A stretch of 40,042 nucleotides of DNA from Bacteroidales bacterium UBA4893 (GTDB lineage Bacteria; Bacteroidota; Bacteroidia; Bacteroidales; P3), in NCBI GenBank assembly GCA_002399025.1, contig DHCV01000006.1, forward strand, positions 1 to 40,042. Direction: 5' to 3'. The position numbers and the translations under genes are program-made. The number at the start of each line of letters is the position of its first letter. Positions within the stretch are counted from its first letter, which is position 1. Below the pieces are notes generated by a model, which saw nothing but the letters and a program-made list of their open reading frames with translations, was not told the DNA's origin and ran no database searches. Below are positions 9,215-15,871 of the stretch, piece by piece.

Positions 9215-9248
9215 CCAACGCTTTTGGCAGCACATTTGCATTTTTTCC
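9215..9248 (+). repeat. Right copy of an imperfect direct repeat bracketing the DISARM-like operon
   Basis: This copy has CCAACG, CTTTTG, the 13-base core GCAGCACATTTGC (9227-9239) and a T-rich end. It matches 1280-1309 with a few single-base insertions and is in the same orientation. It starts 3 bases after the drmB stop codon. Confidence 0.6.
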
Positions 9249-9350
9249 AACACACAGAACCAAACAAAAAGCAAAAGATCTACCAAGTCAACGCACCGAC
9301 AAAAACGGGAAACAATGACATATAAACAGACAAGAGAAAAAAGGGCGAAG

Positions 9351-9481
9351 GCATAACACTTTGTATAAAACATGGCAGGGAAAGTCCTAATGTCAAGGTT
9401 TGTAGCCCGCTCAAACTGCATGGCGGTTTGACAGATAGGTGCCACGCAATCTGCCACGTTTCATACACTTGTCCGTTAGCA
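9351..9481. other. attC site of cassette 2
   Basis: The R'' box is GCATAAC (9351-9357). The left arm at 9362-9378 (TGTATAAAACATGGCAG) pairs with 9451-9467 (CTGCCACGTTTCATACA) except for two positions that would be A-C mismatches in the stem. The R' box GTTAGC starts at 9475. The interior has a TCAAAC/GTTTGA hairpin. Total length is about 131 nt. Confidence 0.82.
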
Positions 9482-9975
9482 AATATGCTTAGAACACAAT
9501 TATGGACTTTGAGTGTAAAAAATTAACAATAAGCGATGATCCCAGTTTCGGATGTACGATTGAGTTCAAAGATTCTGACAATGATGATCAGAACCTTACA
9601 ATCGAGGAACTCCTGAATCCATCACACCAATATCTTTTGATTCAGAGGAGCTATCCGGAAGAACTGTACGATAACGACTGGTACACTATTGAGTCATCAT
9701 TGACCCCAATCGACTTTAGTCAGGAGGATGGTATGTATGTAAAACTAAGTCAGAAGGAATTTGAAATTTATTGCGCAGGAGTTAAGATTGTTATTGGGCT
9801 TAATTTATCAACCAAAGAATATTCCAGATTGGACAAGACTCTAAGGAAGCGCTTTAAGGGAAAAGTAGTAATGATGAATGAATAAGCACAATTTGCTAAC
9901 AACAGCTAAACGATGCCTAAAGAGTCAGCAATGTGGAAATATTTGGTAATTTTTCGGCACGTTTAGCCACGTACG
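9476..9975 (+). mobile_element. Gene cassette 3, carrying an unrecognised 127-residue protein
   Basis: The cassette runs from the TT after G9475 to the G of the R' box at 9975 and is 500 bases long. GTTAGCAAAT at its start is the exact reverse complement of its R'' box ATTTGCTAAC (9891-9900). The gene starts only 26 bases after the cassette junction, leaving little room for its own promoter. It is the last cassette of the array. Confidence 0.82.
9502..9885 (+). CDS. Unrecognised cassette-borne protein
   Basis: This is a 127-residue acidic, soluble protein without a signal peptide or membrane segment. I do not recognise it. It alternates likely beta strands in the first 90 residues (for example GCTIEF and YVKLSQKEFEIY) and ends in a basic helix (LDKTLRKRF). 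This architecture would suit a small immunity-like or cytoplasmic binding protein, but no catalytic motif is visible. Its base composition is more GC-rich than the resident genes to the right. It fills cassette 3 and has no partner gene. Its promoter may lie in an upstream cassette. Confidence 0.7.
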   Translation: MDFECKKLTISDDPSFGCTIEFKDSDNDDQNLTIEELLNPSHQYLLIQRSYPEELYDNDWYTIESSLTPIDFSQEDGMYVKLSQKEFEIYCAGVKIVIGLNLSTKEYSRLDKTLRKRFKGKVVMMNE

Positions 9976-9981
9976 TTATAA
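9891..9981. other. attC site of cassette 3 (end of array)
   Basis: The R'' box is ATTTGCTAAC (9891-9900). The left arm GCTAAACGATGCC (9905-9917) pairs with GGCACGTTTAGC (9956-9967) except for a single extra A at 9913. Such a bulged base on one strand is the feature that lets integrases choose the attC strand. The R' box GTTATAA starts at 9975. Total length is about 91 nt. No further R'' box matching the bases after 9975 was found to the right, so this is the array's end. Confidence 0.85.
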
Positions 9982-10320
9982 ATTGCTCGGTATTTTGAGG
10001 GATAAAATTTTGTTTTTAAAAGCAATTGAAATAAGTATAAGTACAATACCGAAGATCATACCTGCAAAGAAAAGTTTGAAATTAAATCCGGTTGTTGGGG
10101 TGATTTTCTCTTTAAGAGAATGGTTTTCCTCTTTTAAAGCTTCAAGGGTGTAGTCAAGGTTTTGGTTCTCCCGGGTAAGTTTAAAAATTTCATTGTTGTA
10201 CTCCTGTTGCAGGATTTCAAATTCTTTGATCGTTTTATCGATTTGACTTTTGGTTTGGGTGATCGTTTCACTTGCAATGGGATATTTACCCGTGTGTGGA
10301 GAATACGTCGTGATTGATTT
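9976..10320 (-). pseudogene. Start-less reading frame: coiled coil plus C-terminal membrane anchor
   Basis: On the minus strand, 114 codons from 10320 read without a stop to a TAA at 9976-9978. The predicted peptide looks protein-like: a polar, glutamate- and lysine-rich heptad region (for example TKSQIDKTIKEFEIL), then a hydrophobic segment FFAGMIFGIVLILISIAF with flanking lysines. No ATG, GTG or TTG is in a suitable place. The frame stays open upstream only to 10353, inside the SRP RNA gene. It may be the surviving 3' part of a gene whose front was lost, or a gene with a non-standard start. Its stop codon begins at the first base after the last cassette junction. I do not know the family. 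Confidence 0.45.
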
Positions 10321-10342
10321 GAAAAAAAAGGAAATAAAAAAA

Positions 10343-10439
10343 GGGTAAGCTACTTACATCGCACCGCTACAACCTAATTACCTTGCTGCATTCCTGCCCT
10401 GGGGAGATTCAAAGGGAGCTGGTCGTGTAAGACTTACCC
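10343..10439 (-). ncRNA. ffs: Small bacterial signal recognition particle RNA (4.5S type)
   Basis: Read on the minus strand, the 97-base segment starts GGGTAAG and ends CTTACCC, giving a closing stem. Its middle carries the SRP domain IV pattern GGGCAGGAATGCAGCAAGG, comparable to the conserved internal loop and tetraloop region that binds Ffh. A run of T follows the 3' end (TTTTTTT, then TTTTTTTT) and probably terminates transcription. A Bacteroidota-type promoter lies immediately upstream (10444-10452). With Ffh, the RNA targets nascent membrane proteins to FtsY and the Sec translocon. It marks resident chromosome next to the cassette array. Confidence 0.85.
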
Positions 10440-10443
10440 AATT

Positions 10444-10452
10444 GCAAAAGTA
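10444..10452 (-). promoter_or_regulatory. Promoter (-7 element) of the SRP RNA gene
   Basis: The minus strand reads TACTTTTGC, matching the Bacteroidota -7 consensus TAnnTTTGC, about 5 bases before the 5' end of the SRP RNA. A TTG-containing stretch lies about 15 bases further upstream. Confidence 0.65.
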
Positions 10453-10515
10453 CAACTTTTTTCAATATTAGCAACACTTTCCTATTAAGTTTTTCATTTC
10501 TTAAGTTTTTTTGTA

Positions 10516-10550
10516 TTTGTCTTTTCTCTTCCTTTTATTTTTATCTTTGC
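10516..10550 (+). promoter_or_regulatory. Promoter upstream of hydE
   Basis: A TTTG (-33 element) at 10516-10519 is followed 22 bases later by TATCTTTGC (10542-10550), the Bacteroidota -7 consensus. The transcript would have a leader of roughly 60 bases before hydE. Confidence 0.6.
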
Positions 10551-10616
10551 AAATCGTTAGTTATGTAATATCATTACTATAACTTACGTTAGTAGTTAGA
10601 AATAAATTAGTTTGAA

Positions 10617-11690
10617 ATGAATTTAGATAATATATTAAATCAAAAAGACTTTACTAAGGAAGAGCTTGTTTTCTTGCTTTCTTTGGAAAATGAAGATATG
10701 AAAAAGCTCTTAGATAAGGCTTTGGAAGTTAAATTAAGAGAAATTGGGAATGAGGTGTATTTTAGGGGATTAATTGAATACTCCAATCGTTGTTCTAAGA
10801 GTTGTTTGTATTGTGGTGTTCGCTTGCCAAATGAAAAAGTTGTTCGCTATACTATGAAAGACGAGGAGGTTTTGAATTGTGCTAAAATGGCTTTAGATAT
10901 GGATTATGGTTCTTTGGCAATTCAGAGTGGGGAAAGAAATGATAGGGCTTTCACAAGCAAAATTACTTATTTGCTTAATGAGATAAATAAACTTTCTAAT
11001 GGTAAGCTTGGAATTACTCTTTCTTGTGGAGAACAAAGTGAGGAAGTTTATAGGGAATGGTTTGAGGCTGGTGCTCATCGTTATCTTTTAAGAATTGAAT
11101 CTTCCAATAAGGATTTATATTATAAGATTCATCCAAATGATGATATTCATTCTTTTGATACTCGTCTTAATGCTTTAAAGTCATTAATAAATATTGGTTA
11201 TCAAGCTGGAACTGGTGTTATGATTGGACTTCCTTTTCAAACAATTGAAGATTTGGCAAATGATTTGCTATTTTTTAAGGGATTGAATGTTGCAATGGTT
11301 GGAATGGGTCCTTTTATTGCTCATGGTGATACTCCTTTATATCAATTTAAGGATTTGATTGGTGATGACCAAACAAGGTTTAATATGACAATGAAAATGA
11401 TTGCTTGTTTGAGACTTTTGATGCCAAGAATAAATATGGTTGCTGCAACAGCTAATCAAACTCTTTTTGAAAAGGGTAGAGAGGAAGCTGTTATGGCTGG
11501 TGCAAATATTATTATGCCCAACCTAACTCCAACTAAATATAGGGAAGAATATATGATTTATCCTAACAAGGCTTGTGTTGGTGACCAACCTCAAGAATGT
11601 CAGGGTTGTCTTGCACAAAGAATGCAATCAATTAATCACAAAATTGGTTATGGTAAGTGGGGAGATTCAAAAGCTTTTACTAATCCTTAA
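10617..11690 (+). CDS. hydE: [FeFe]-hydrogenase H-cluster radical SAM maturase HydE
   Basis: This 357-residue radical SAM enzyme has the CxxxCxxC cluster motif at C59, C63 and C66 (CSKSCLYC) for the [4Fe-4S] centre that cleaves S-adenosylmethionine. A C-terminal C320-x7-C328-x2-C331 motif is the second iron-sulfur site seen in many HydE proteins. Surrounding signatures such as YFRGLIEYSNRC and the ANIIMPNLTP segment fit HydE better than the related BioB or PylB. HydE works with HydF and HydG to build the dithiolate-bridged diiron part of the H-cluster, so the organism should have an [FeFe]-hydrogenase. No hydF, hydG or hydrogenase gene is in the window. The 3' end overlaps the convergent lipoprotein gene by 11 bases. 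Confidence 0.9.
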   Translation: MNLDNILNQKDFTKEELVFLLSLENEDMKKLLDKALEVKLREIGNEVYFRGLIEYSNRCSKSCLYCGVRLPNEKVVRYTMKDEEVLNCAKMALDMDYGSLAIQSGERNDRAFTSKITYLLNEINKLSNGKLGITLSCGEQSEEVYREWFEAGAHRYLLRIESSNKDLYYKIHPNDDIHSFDTRLNALKSLINIGYQAGTGVMIGLPFQTIEDLANDLLFFKGLNVAMVGMGPFIAHGDTPLYQFKDLIGDDQTRFNMTMKMIACLRLLMPRINMVAATANQTLFEKGREEAVMAGANIIMPNLTPTKYREEYMIYPNKACVGDQPQECQGCLAQRMQSINHKIGYGKWGDSKAFTNP

Positions 11691-12138
11691 ACCTATCATA
11701 ATAAATATTAATCAACTCTCCATTTCTATTTAGGGTTTGCAGTTTCATGAAATATGCGTTAATATATGAGATATGATAAACTTGAGTCGTGTAGTCTTTT
11801 ACATAAAGAATTTTCATTGTGTCTTCAGTAATTGTATAGTAGCCCAATAGTTCAGTGTGAGGAACTTGCTCAATAGTATCGCCTTCGAGATTAATCACAA
11901 AATCACAAGCATGATATCTATTAACTGTTCTTTTGTTCATATCAATTTGATATTCTGAAAACTCAAGATAAGATTTCTTTACACAAGGTGCAGTTGTGGA
12001 ATCAGGAAGCAGCCTTGTACTTTCTTCTATCCATTTTCCTGTGATTATATCATTATCTACTATTTTTTCGCAACTCATCATTGAAAAAAATGAAACAAGA
12101 ATTGTTAAGCCAAAAATAATGCGTAATGTGTTTTTCAT
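11680..12138 (-). CDS. Small lipoprotein, lipocalin-like
   Basis: This 152-residue protein starts with a hydrophobic signal and a lipobox ending FSMMSC (Cys at about residue 23), so it is expected on the cell envelope. The mature part opens with IITGKWIEES, the pattern of lipocalin-like domains common in Bacteroidota lipoproteins, and continues as short beta strands. The function is unknown. It starts 3 bases after the stop of the 128-residue membrane protein and is the last gene of the leftward cluster headed by the sprE-like gene. Its 3' end overlaps hydE. Confidence 0.75.
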   Translation of the reverse strand: MKNTLRIIFGLTILVSFFSMMSCEKIVDNDIITGKWIEESTRLLPDSTTAPCVKKSYLEFSEYQIDMNKRTVNRYHACDFVINLEGDTIEQVPHTELLGYYTITEDTMKILYVKDYTTQVYHISYINAYFMKLQTLNRNGELINIYYDRFKD

Positions 12139-12141
12139 GAT

Positions 12142-12528
12142 TTATTTTATTTTTTGTGATAGATTTTTTAATGTAATTGTATCAAATGCAAGATAAAGGA
12201 CATAGAGACTAAGGTAGGTTATGGTAAAAGCTAAGAGATTTTCTTTCTTTAGGAATACAATAATGAGGAAAACAATAATATAAATAAATAGTTTCCCAAA
12301 TTTTGTTATCATAAATATATTCTCAAATCTCATTTTCTTTTTCTTAATTGAAATATAGGTGAAGATGAAGGAAATTCCTGTGCAAAGATAAAATAATAGA
12401 ATGTAATATGGAAGATTTAAAGAGATATAATTTTTAAAAAACAATAGAGCGATAAATCCAATAAAGCTAATTGCTATTGAAAATAAAGAAAGCTTAACTA
12501 TGTAGGCACTTAGAGGATTGCGTTGCAT
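12142..12528 (-). CDS. AtpI-like small membrane protein
   Basis: This 128-residue protein has four predicted membrane segments in two pairs separated by a basic loop (KKKKMRFENIFMITKFGK). Its size, topology and place after a bactofilin gene fit the small hypothetical protein that commonly lies between atpZ/atpI and atpB in Bacteroidota F-type ATP synthase operons. The family role is thought to be in ATP synthase assembly or ion supply. Here no atpB follows; a lipoprotein and hydE do. The assignment rests on topology and context, not on a catalytic motif. Confidence 0.6.
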   Translation of the reverse strand: MQRNPLSAYIVKLSLFSIAISFIGFIALLFFKNYISLNLPYYILLFYLCTGISFIFTYISIKKKKMRFENIFMITKFGKLFIYIIVFLIIVFLKKENLLAFTITYLSLYVLYLAFDTITLKNLSQKIK

Positions 12529-12543
12529 TTTGAGATAATTTAA

Positions 12544-12939
12544 TTAGTTAATTTCGGTTGGACGTGGTTGCTCAATAGTAGGCTTACTTATGTTTGAAGT
12601 CATGCTACATTTTCCCGTAAAGGACGCTCCTGGTTCAATTGAAAGCTTGCCAATTGAAATATCACCATTGATTGATGAGTTGTTTTGGAGCGATAGGAGT
12701 TCCTTAACCATAATATTGCCTTCAACTCTTCCAGATATATCAGCATTTTGACAAGTAATATTACCAACTATCTTTCCACTATTTCCAATAATTAATTTCC
12801 CTTTAATATTCAACGACCCTTCAACATTTCCATCAATCTTCAAATCACCATCAGAGATAACATCACCCTTAATAGTGGTTCTGTTGCTAATAATATTGCT
12901 TATGTTGGTGTTTTCTTGCTCGTAACTTAATTTTGCCAT
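12544..12939 (-). CDS. Bactofilin (polymer-forming cytoskeletal protein)
   Basis: This 131-residue protein is made mainly of short beta repeats with regular glycines (IKGDVISDGDLKIDGNVEG, GKIVGNITC, GRVEGNIMV, GDISIG), the right-handed beta-helix of the bactofilin (DUF583) family. Flexible ends flank the core, with a polar N-terminus and a proline-rich tail, as is usual. Bactofilins polymerise without nucleotides into filaments at the membrane and affect cell shape or localise wall enzymes. It lies 65 bases downstream of the sprE-like gene and 15 bases before the AtpI-like gene. This gene order is typical of Bacteroidota. Confidence 0.92.
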   Translation of the reverse strand: MAKLSYEQENTNISNIISNRTTIKGDVISDGDLKIDGNVEGSLNIKGKLIIGNSGKIVGNITCQNADISGRVEGNIMVKELLSLQNNSSINGDISIGKLSIEPGASFTGKCSMTSNISKPTIEQPRPTEIN

Positions 12940-13004
12940 AATTTTTTGTTTTAATAGTTAATAAATACTTTACGTTTATATTAGTAAATAGTTTGTTTTT
13001 GACG

Positions 13005-15794
13005 CTATTTATCTGTTTCTTCAAGTGGTTTAAGGTAGAATATCCTAAAGAATTTCAAATAAGCAGGGATATTCTTTTTGTTGTAGAAGGTAGGGTAGTT
13101 CTGACTTGAAATCACAAAATGTTTATAAAGGTTTGGATCAACATCATTTAGTATCCCATTTGAAATTACTGACTGATAATACTCCATCGCTTTGTCAATG
13201 GTACTGAAACGATTAATTGTAATCATTTGTTGATTAATTGTAAAGAGTAGGCTTGTGAGTTTAAGCTGCTCCTCTGGGAAGAATGTTGAGTTAAAATTAG
13301 AGAATCTTATCCTAATTTCGGAAGAATTAAGTTTGTCATCATCAAATAGTAACACATAGAAATGATCCATATTCCTATATCTGTATATCAAGCTTTCAGC
13401 ATCCAAAATATCTTCATCATTAACTACTGTATGGTCAACAAGTTCTTCTGTTGTTGTTGTATCACTTGAAGAAGTAGAGTTTGAAGTATTTTGAGAATTA
13501 TTACTACTGCTTGCACTTCTCTTAGTTTCTTTATATGCTAAGTTTTGACTTGCAATATTGTAATTAGCATATAAGTACTTTAGCTGATTCTCAATTGTAG
13601 GTGTTATCTGGTGTTCTGGATAATTATAAACAATTAGGTTAAGGTTTTGCATCAAAGAATCAATTCCATAAATCTTACCTTTTGCCAAAGCCTCAAGATA
13701 AAGAAGTTTTGGTACATATTCGCCAATATGAATACTGTCAATTGCTTGATGTGCCTTAGTAATTGTAGTTTGATAATCCTTTGAAATGTAAGTATTGTAA
13801 ACCTTTTGGTAAATCAGTTCAGCCTTTGAATTAATCTGTGAAGCCTCTTTCCAATAGTCAGGGTTTTGAATCATTAGGGCAAATTCACTTTCAGGATACT
13901 CATTCAACACCTTATTCTTATAGTAATTTGAATTTGGAGTTTGACCAATCTTGTCATATATCCTATAAAGATGATAGGACGAAGGAAGGGTGGTAGGGTA
14001 GGTTGGGTATCTTTTATGCAAATCCAAAAAGGTTTCAATTGCTTTACCATTATTGGTAAGTCCTTGATAATATATGTATCCAGCTGTAAGAAGGGATTTT
14101 GAAATTTCCAGATGAGCAGTGTCTTTCTGTCCTTGTCTTCTTGGAATATCCTTGGTGTAGAACTCTTTTGACTCTGGATTTTTATTTGCTGCAAGGATTG
14201 GTTTGCTTGGCATTCCATCGGCATCCAAAGAATCAGTTGATTCAACATCAAGTGTATCTTCATCCATATCTCCAAAATCAAAGGTTGATTGTTTATCGCT
14301 CAACCTCCAATTATCCTCATATTTTCTTGGTCCCCAAACCCTCATAAATTCAGTTTTACCTGTTTGAACGGTTGTGTTATTGTAGAAATACCAAGAACTT
14401 TGTTGACGATGTTGGTCATAAGGATTATGTCTTGAAGTGCTTGCAAGCAATAATCTTTGTGCCTCTTGAGCCTTTCTGATTTCCTCTTGCTTTTTCTTGT
14501 ATTCTTTTATCCAACCATCAATCTTTTTGTCCAAATCAGCTTCACTCAATTCGCTTAATGCAAGCAAGCTATCCCAACGAGTAACAACTCTTAGGTTGGT
14601 TACTAAATTCTTCAACACTATTTGCTTACTATTAATTTGATTATATCCAGGATAATCCTTCTTCATGATAAATAGGGCAGTATCGTAGTAGTCGTGGGCA
14701 GGCTCATATTTTTCAAGGATTTCGTAATTAATATCTGCAAAACGAAGTGAGGAGGCAATCTTTTGATTTTCGTTCTTGAAAGAAGAAGAAACAGATTTAG
14801 CCCAATTATCACATGCCTTGTCAACATTCTTATCCTTATAATATATTTCAGCAATTGCATAGTAGATTTGGTCTTTCAGATCAACGTTCTTCTCATCCTC
14901 CGCCATTTTATCCAATTTTGAAATAATCTTTTTACTATTATCTTTCTTTGGGTCATAACACATTGCTTGACGAAGCATTGCTGCAAATTGCATATCATAA
15001 TCCTTTGAACGCAATGCAACCTTCCCAAACAACTTGCTTGCATACTCCAATTCATTTGCTTGTTGATAAAGCTGTGCTTCAATGAATAATAGACGAGTAT
15101 TGAATGAACGTGATTTAGAATACTTTTTAGTGAGTTGAACATATTCCAAAGCTTTTGCGTATTTCCTTTGAGAAATAGCTGTTTCGGCATAAACAGAGTA
15201 AAGGAACTTATTAAGGCTCTTAGGTGCCTTCTTTTCTTGAATCTTATTCCTAACTTGGTCTAAAATACTCTCAGCTTGAGAATATTCCTTTTCCATACAA
15301 TGTGTTAGGGCTTGCCAAATCATTGCCTCATACATAATATCTTGATTTGTCCAACCCGAAATAATATGTTTAAATGTTGCTTGGGCTACCTTATAATCCT
15401 TTTTATAGAAACTCGCTTTGCCAATAAGTAAATATGCCTTTTTGATTTCAGGATTTCTTTCCTTCTTATCAATAAACATTGAGTGCTTCTTAATCACTTT
15501 AGAGCTTTTCTCAATTGCTCTTTCCATATTCGGTTTTACGGATGCCGCCTGCTCTTGAGTGCCTGTTTTGAAAATAGGAAGTATTCTTGAAAAATCGTCA
15601 ACTTGATTATCATTAACAAATTTTACTCCCTGTTTATAGGCATCATTCCCATTCCAATAGGCATTATAATGTGCTACGGTTGTATGATATGCCCTATTAT
15701 ACCATTTGTTTTTCTTTGTCGAACAAGATAAACTAACAATGATTAATAGAAATAAAACAAATAATTTCTTGTATGTTTTAAGTATTGGCTTCAA
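13005..15794 (-). CDS. porW: Type IX secretion system lipoprotein SprE/PorW (TPR-rich)
   Basis: This 929-residue protein has a signal peptide and the lipobox VSLSC (Cys about residue 24). The mature N-terminus, CSTKKNKWYNRAYHTTVAHYNAYWNG, split by the conserved WYNR and YNAYWNG elements, is typical of SprE/PorW. Multiple tetratricopeptide-like repeats follow (about residues 95-390 and 560-760), with a low-complexity serine/threonine stretch near 770-790. SprE/PorW is an outer-membrane-associated lipoprotein needed for type IX secretion and, in gliding species, for motility. The start codon is TTG at 15792-15794; no nearby in-frame ATG keeps the signal peptide. The presence of two T9SS-sorted proteins in the window agrees with a working T9SS. 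Confidence 0.9.
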   Translation of the reverse strand: MKPILKTYKKLFVLFLLIIVSLSCSTKKNKWYNRAYHTTVAHYNAYWNGNDAYKQGVKFVNDNQVDDFSRILPIFKTGTQEQAASVKPNMERAIEKSSKVIKKHSMFIDKKERNPEIKKAYLLIGKASFYKKDYKVAQATFKHIISGWTNQDIMYEAMIWQALTHCMEKEYSQAESILDQVRNKIQEKKAPKSLNKFLYSVYAETAISQRKYAKALEYVQLTKKYSKSRSFNTRLLFIEAQLYQQANELEYASKLFGKVALRSKDYDMQFAAMLRQAMCYDPKKDNSKKIISKLDKMAEDEKNVDLKDQIYYAIAEIYYKDKNVDKACDNWAKSVSSSFKNENQKIASSLRFADINYEILEKYEPAHDYYDTALFIMKKDYPGYNQINSKQIVLKNLVTNLRVVTRWDSLLALSELSEADLDKKIDGWIKEYKKKQEEIRKAQEAQRLLLASTSRHNPYDQHRQQSSWYFYNNTTVQTGKTEFMRVWGPRKYEDNWRLSDKQSTFDFGDMDEDTLDVESTDSLDADGMPSKPILAANKNPESKEFYTKDIPRRQGQKDTAHLEISKSLLTAGYIYYQGLTNNGKAIETFLDLHKRYPTYPTTLPSSYHLYRIYDKIGQTPNSNYYKNKVLNEYPESEFALMIQNPDYWKEASQINSKAELIYQKVYNTYISKDYQTTITKAHQAIDSIHIGEYVPKLLYLEALAKGKIYGIDSLMQNLNLIVYNYPEHQITPTIENQLKYLYANYNIASQNLAYKETKRSASSSNNSQNTSNSTSSSDTTTTEELVDHTVVNDEDILDAESLIYRYRNMDHFYVLLFDDDKLNSSEIRIRFSNFNSTFFPEEQLKLTSLLFTINQQMITINRFSTIDKAMEYYQSVISNGILNDVDPNLYKHFVISSQNYPTFYNKKNIPAYLKFFRIFYLKPLEETDK

Positions 15795-15831
15795 ATTTTG
15801 ATAAAATTCTTTTTAGGTGTCTATAATAACT

Positions 15832-15867
15832 ACAAAAGTAATAATTATATTATTAGTAGAGGACAAA
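15832..15867 (-). promoter_or_regulatory. Probable promoter of the sprE/porW-bactofilin cluster
   Basis: The minus strand has TTTG at 15864-15867 and TACTTTTGT (15832-15840) downstream. This matches the Bacteroidota -33/-7 pattern with slightly long spacing, about 38 bases before the TTG start. Confidence 0.45.
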
Positions 15868-15871
15868 ATAA

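Larger units (their letters stand above)
1169..9475 (+). mobile_element. Gene cassette 2 (8.3 kb), carrying a DISARM-like four-gene operon
   Basis: The cassette starts at the TT of GTTATGC (1168-1174) and ends at the G of GTTAGC (9475). Its R'' box GCATAAC (9351-9357) is the exact reverse complement of its own first bases. No other complete attC was found between the two ends, so the four-gene operon at 1349-9211 appears to be one cassette. Integron cassettes usually carry one gene and about 0.5-1.5 kb, so 8.3 kb is exceptional. A pair of imperfect direct repeats (1280-1309 and 9215-9248) lies just inside the ends and brackets the operon. They could mark an earlier insertion into a smaller cassette. 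Confidence 0.75.
1..9981 (+). mobile_element. Right-hand end of an integron gene-cassette array (three cassettes)
   Basis: Three consecutive units each end in an imperfect inverted repeat with the layout of an attC site: an R'' box ending in AAC, paired stem arms, and an R' box starting GTT. In each unit the R'' box is the exact reverse complement of the bases that open the same unit: GTTGTAGGCA (18-27) with TGCCTACAAC (1040-1049), GTTATGC (1168-1174) with GCATAAC (9351-9357), and GTTAGCAAAT (9475-9484) with ATTTGCTAAC (9891-9900). This is what is expected if each unit was a circular cassette inserted between G and TT. All cassette genes read rightwards, so attI and the integrase should lie left of position 1. 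No integrase gene is in the window. Bases 1-18 are the tail of a previous attC or of attI. Confidence 0.85.

Noticed and set aside
9197..9468. Minus-strand frames across attC of cassette 2
   Set aside because: Two overlapping frames in the fold-back site and junction; no plausible start or family.
9502..9885. Toxin-antitoxin pair in cassette 3
   Set aside because: Only one gene fits between the junction and the attC; no second reading frame is present.
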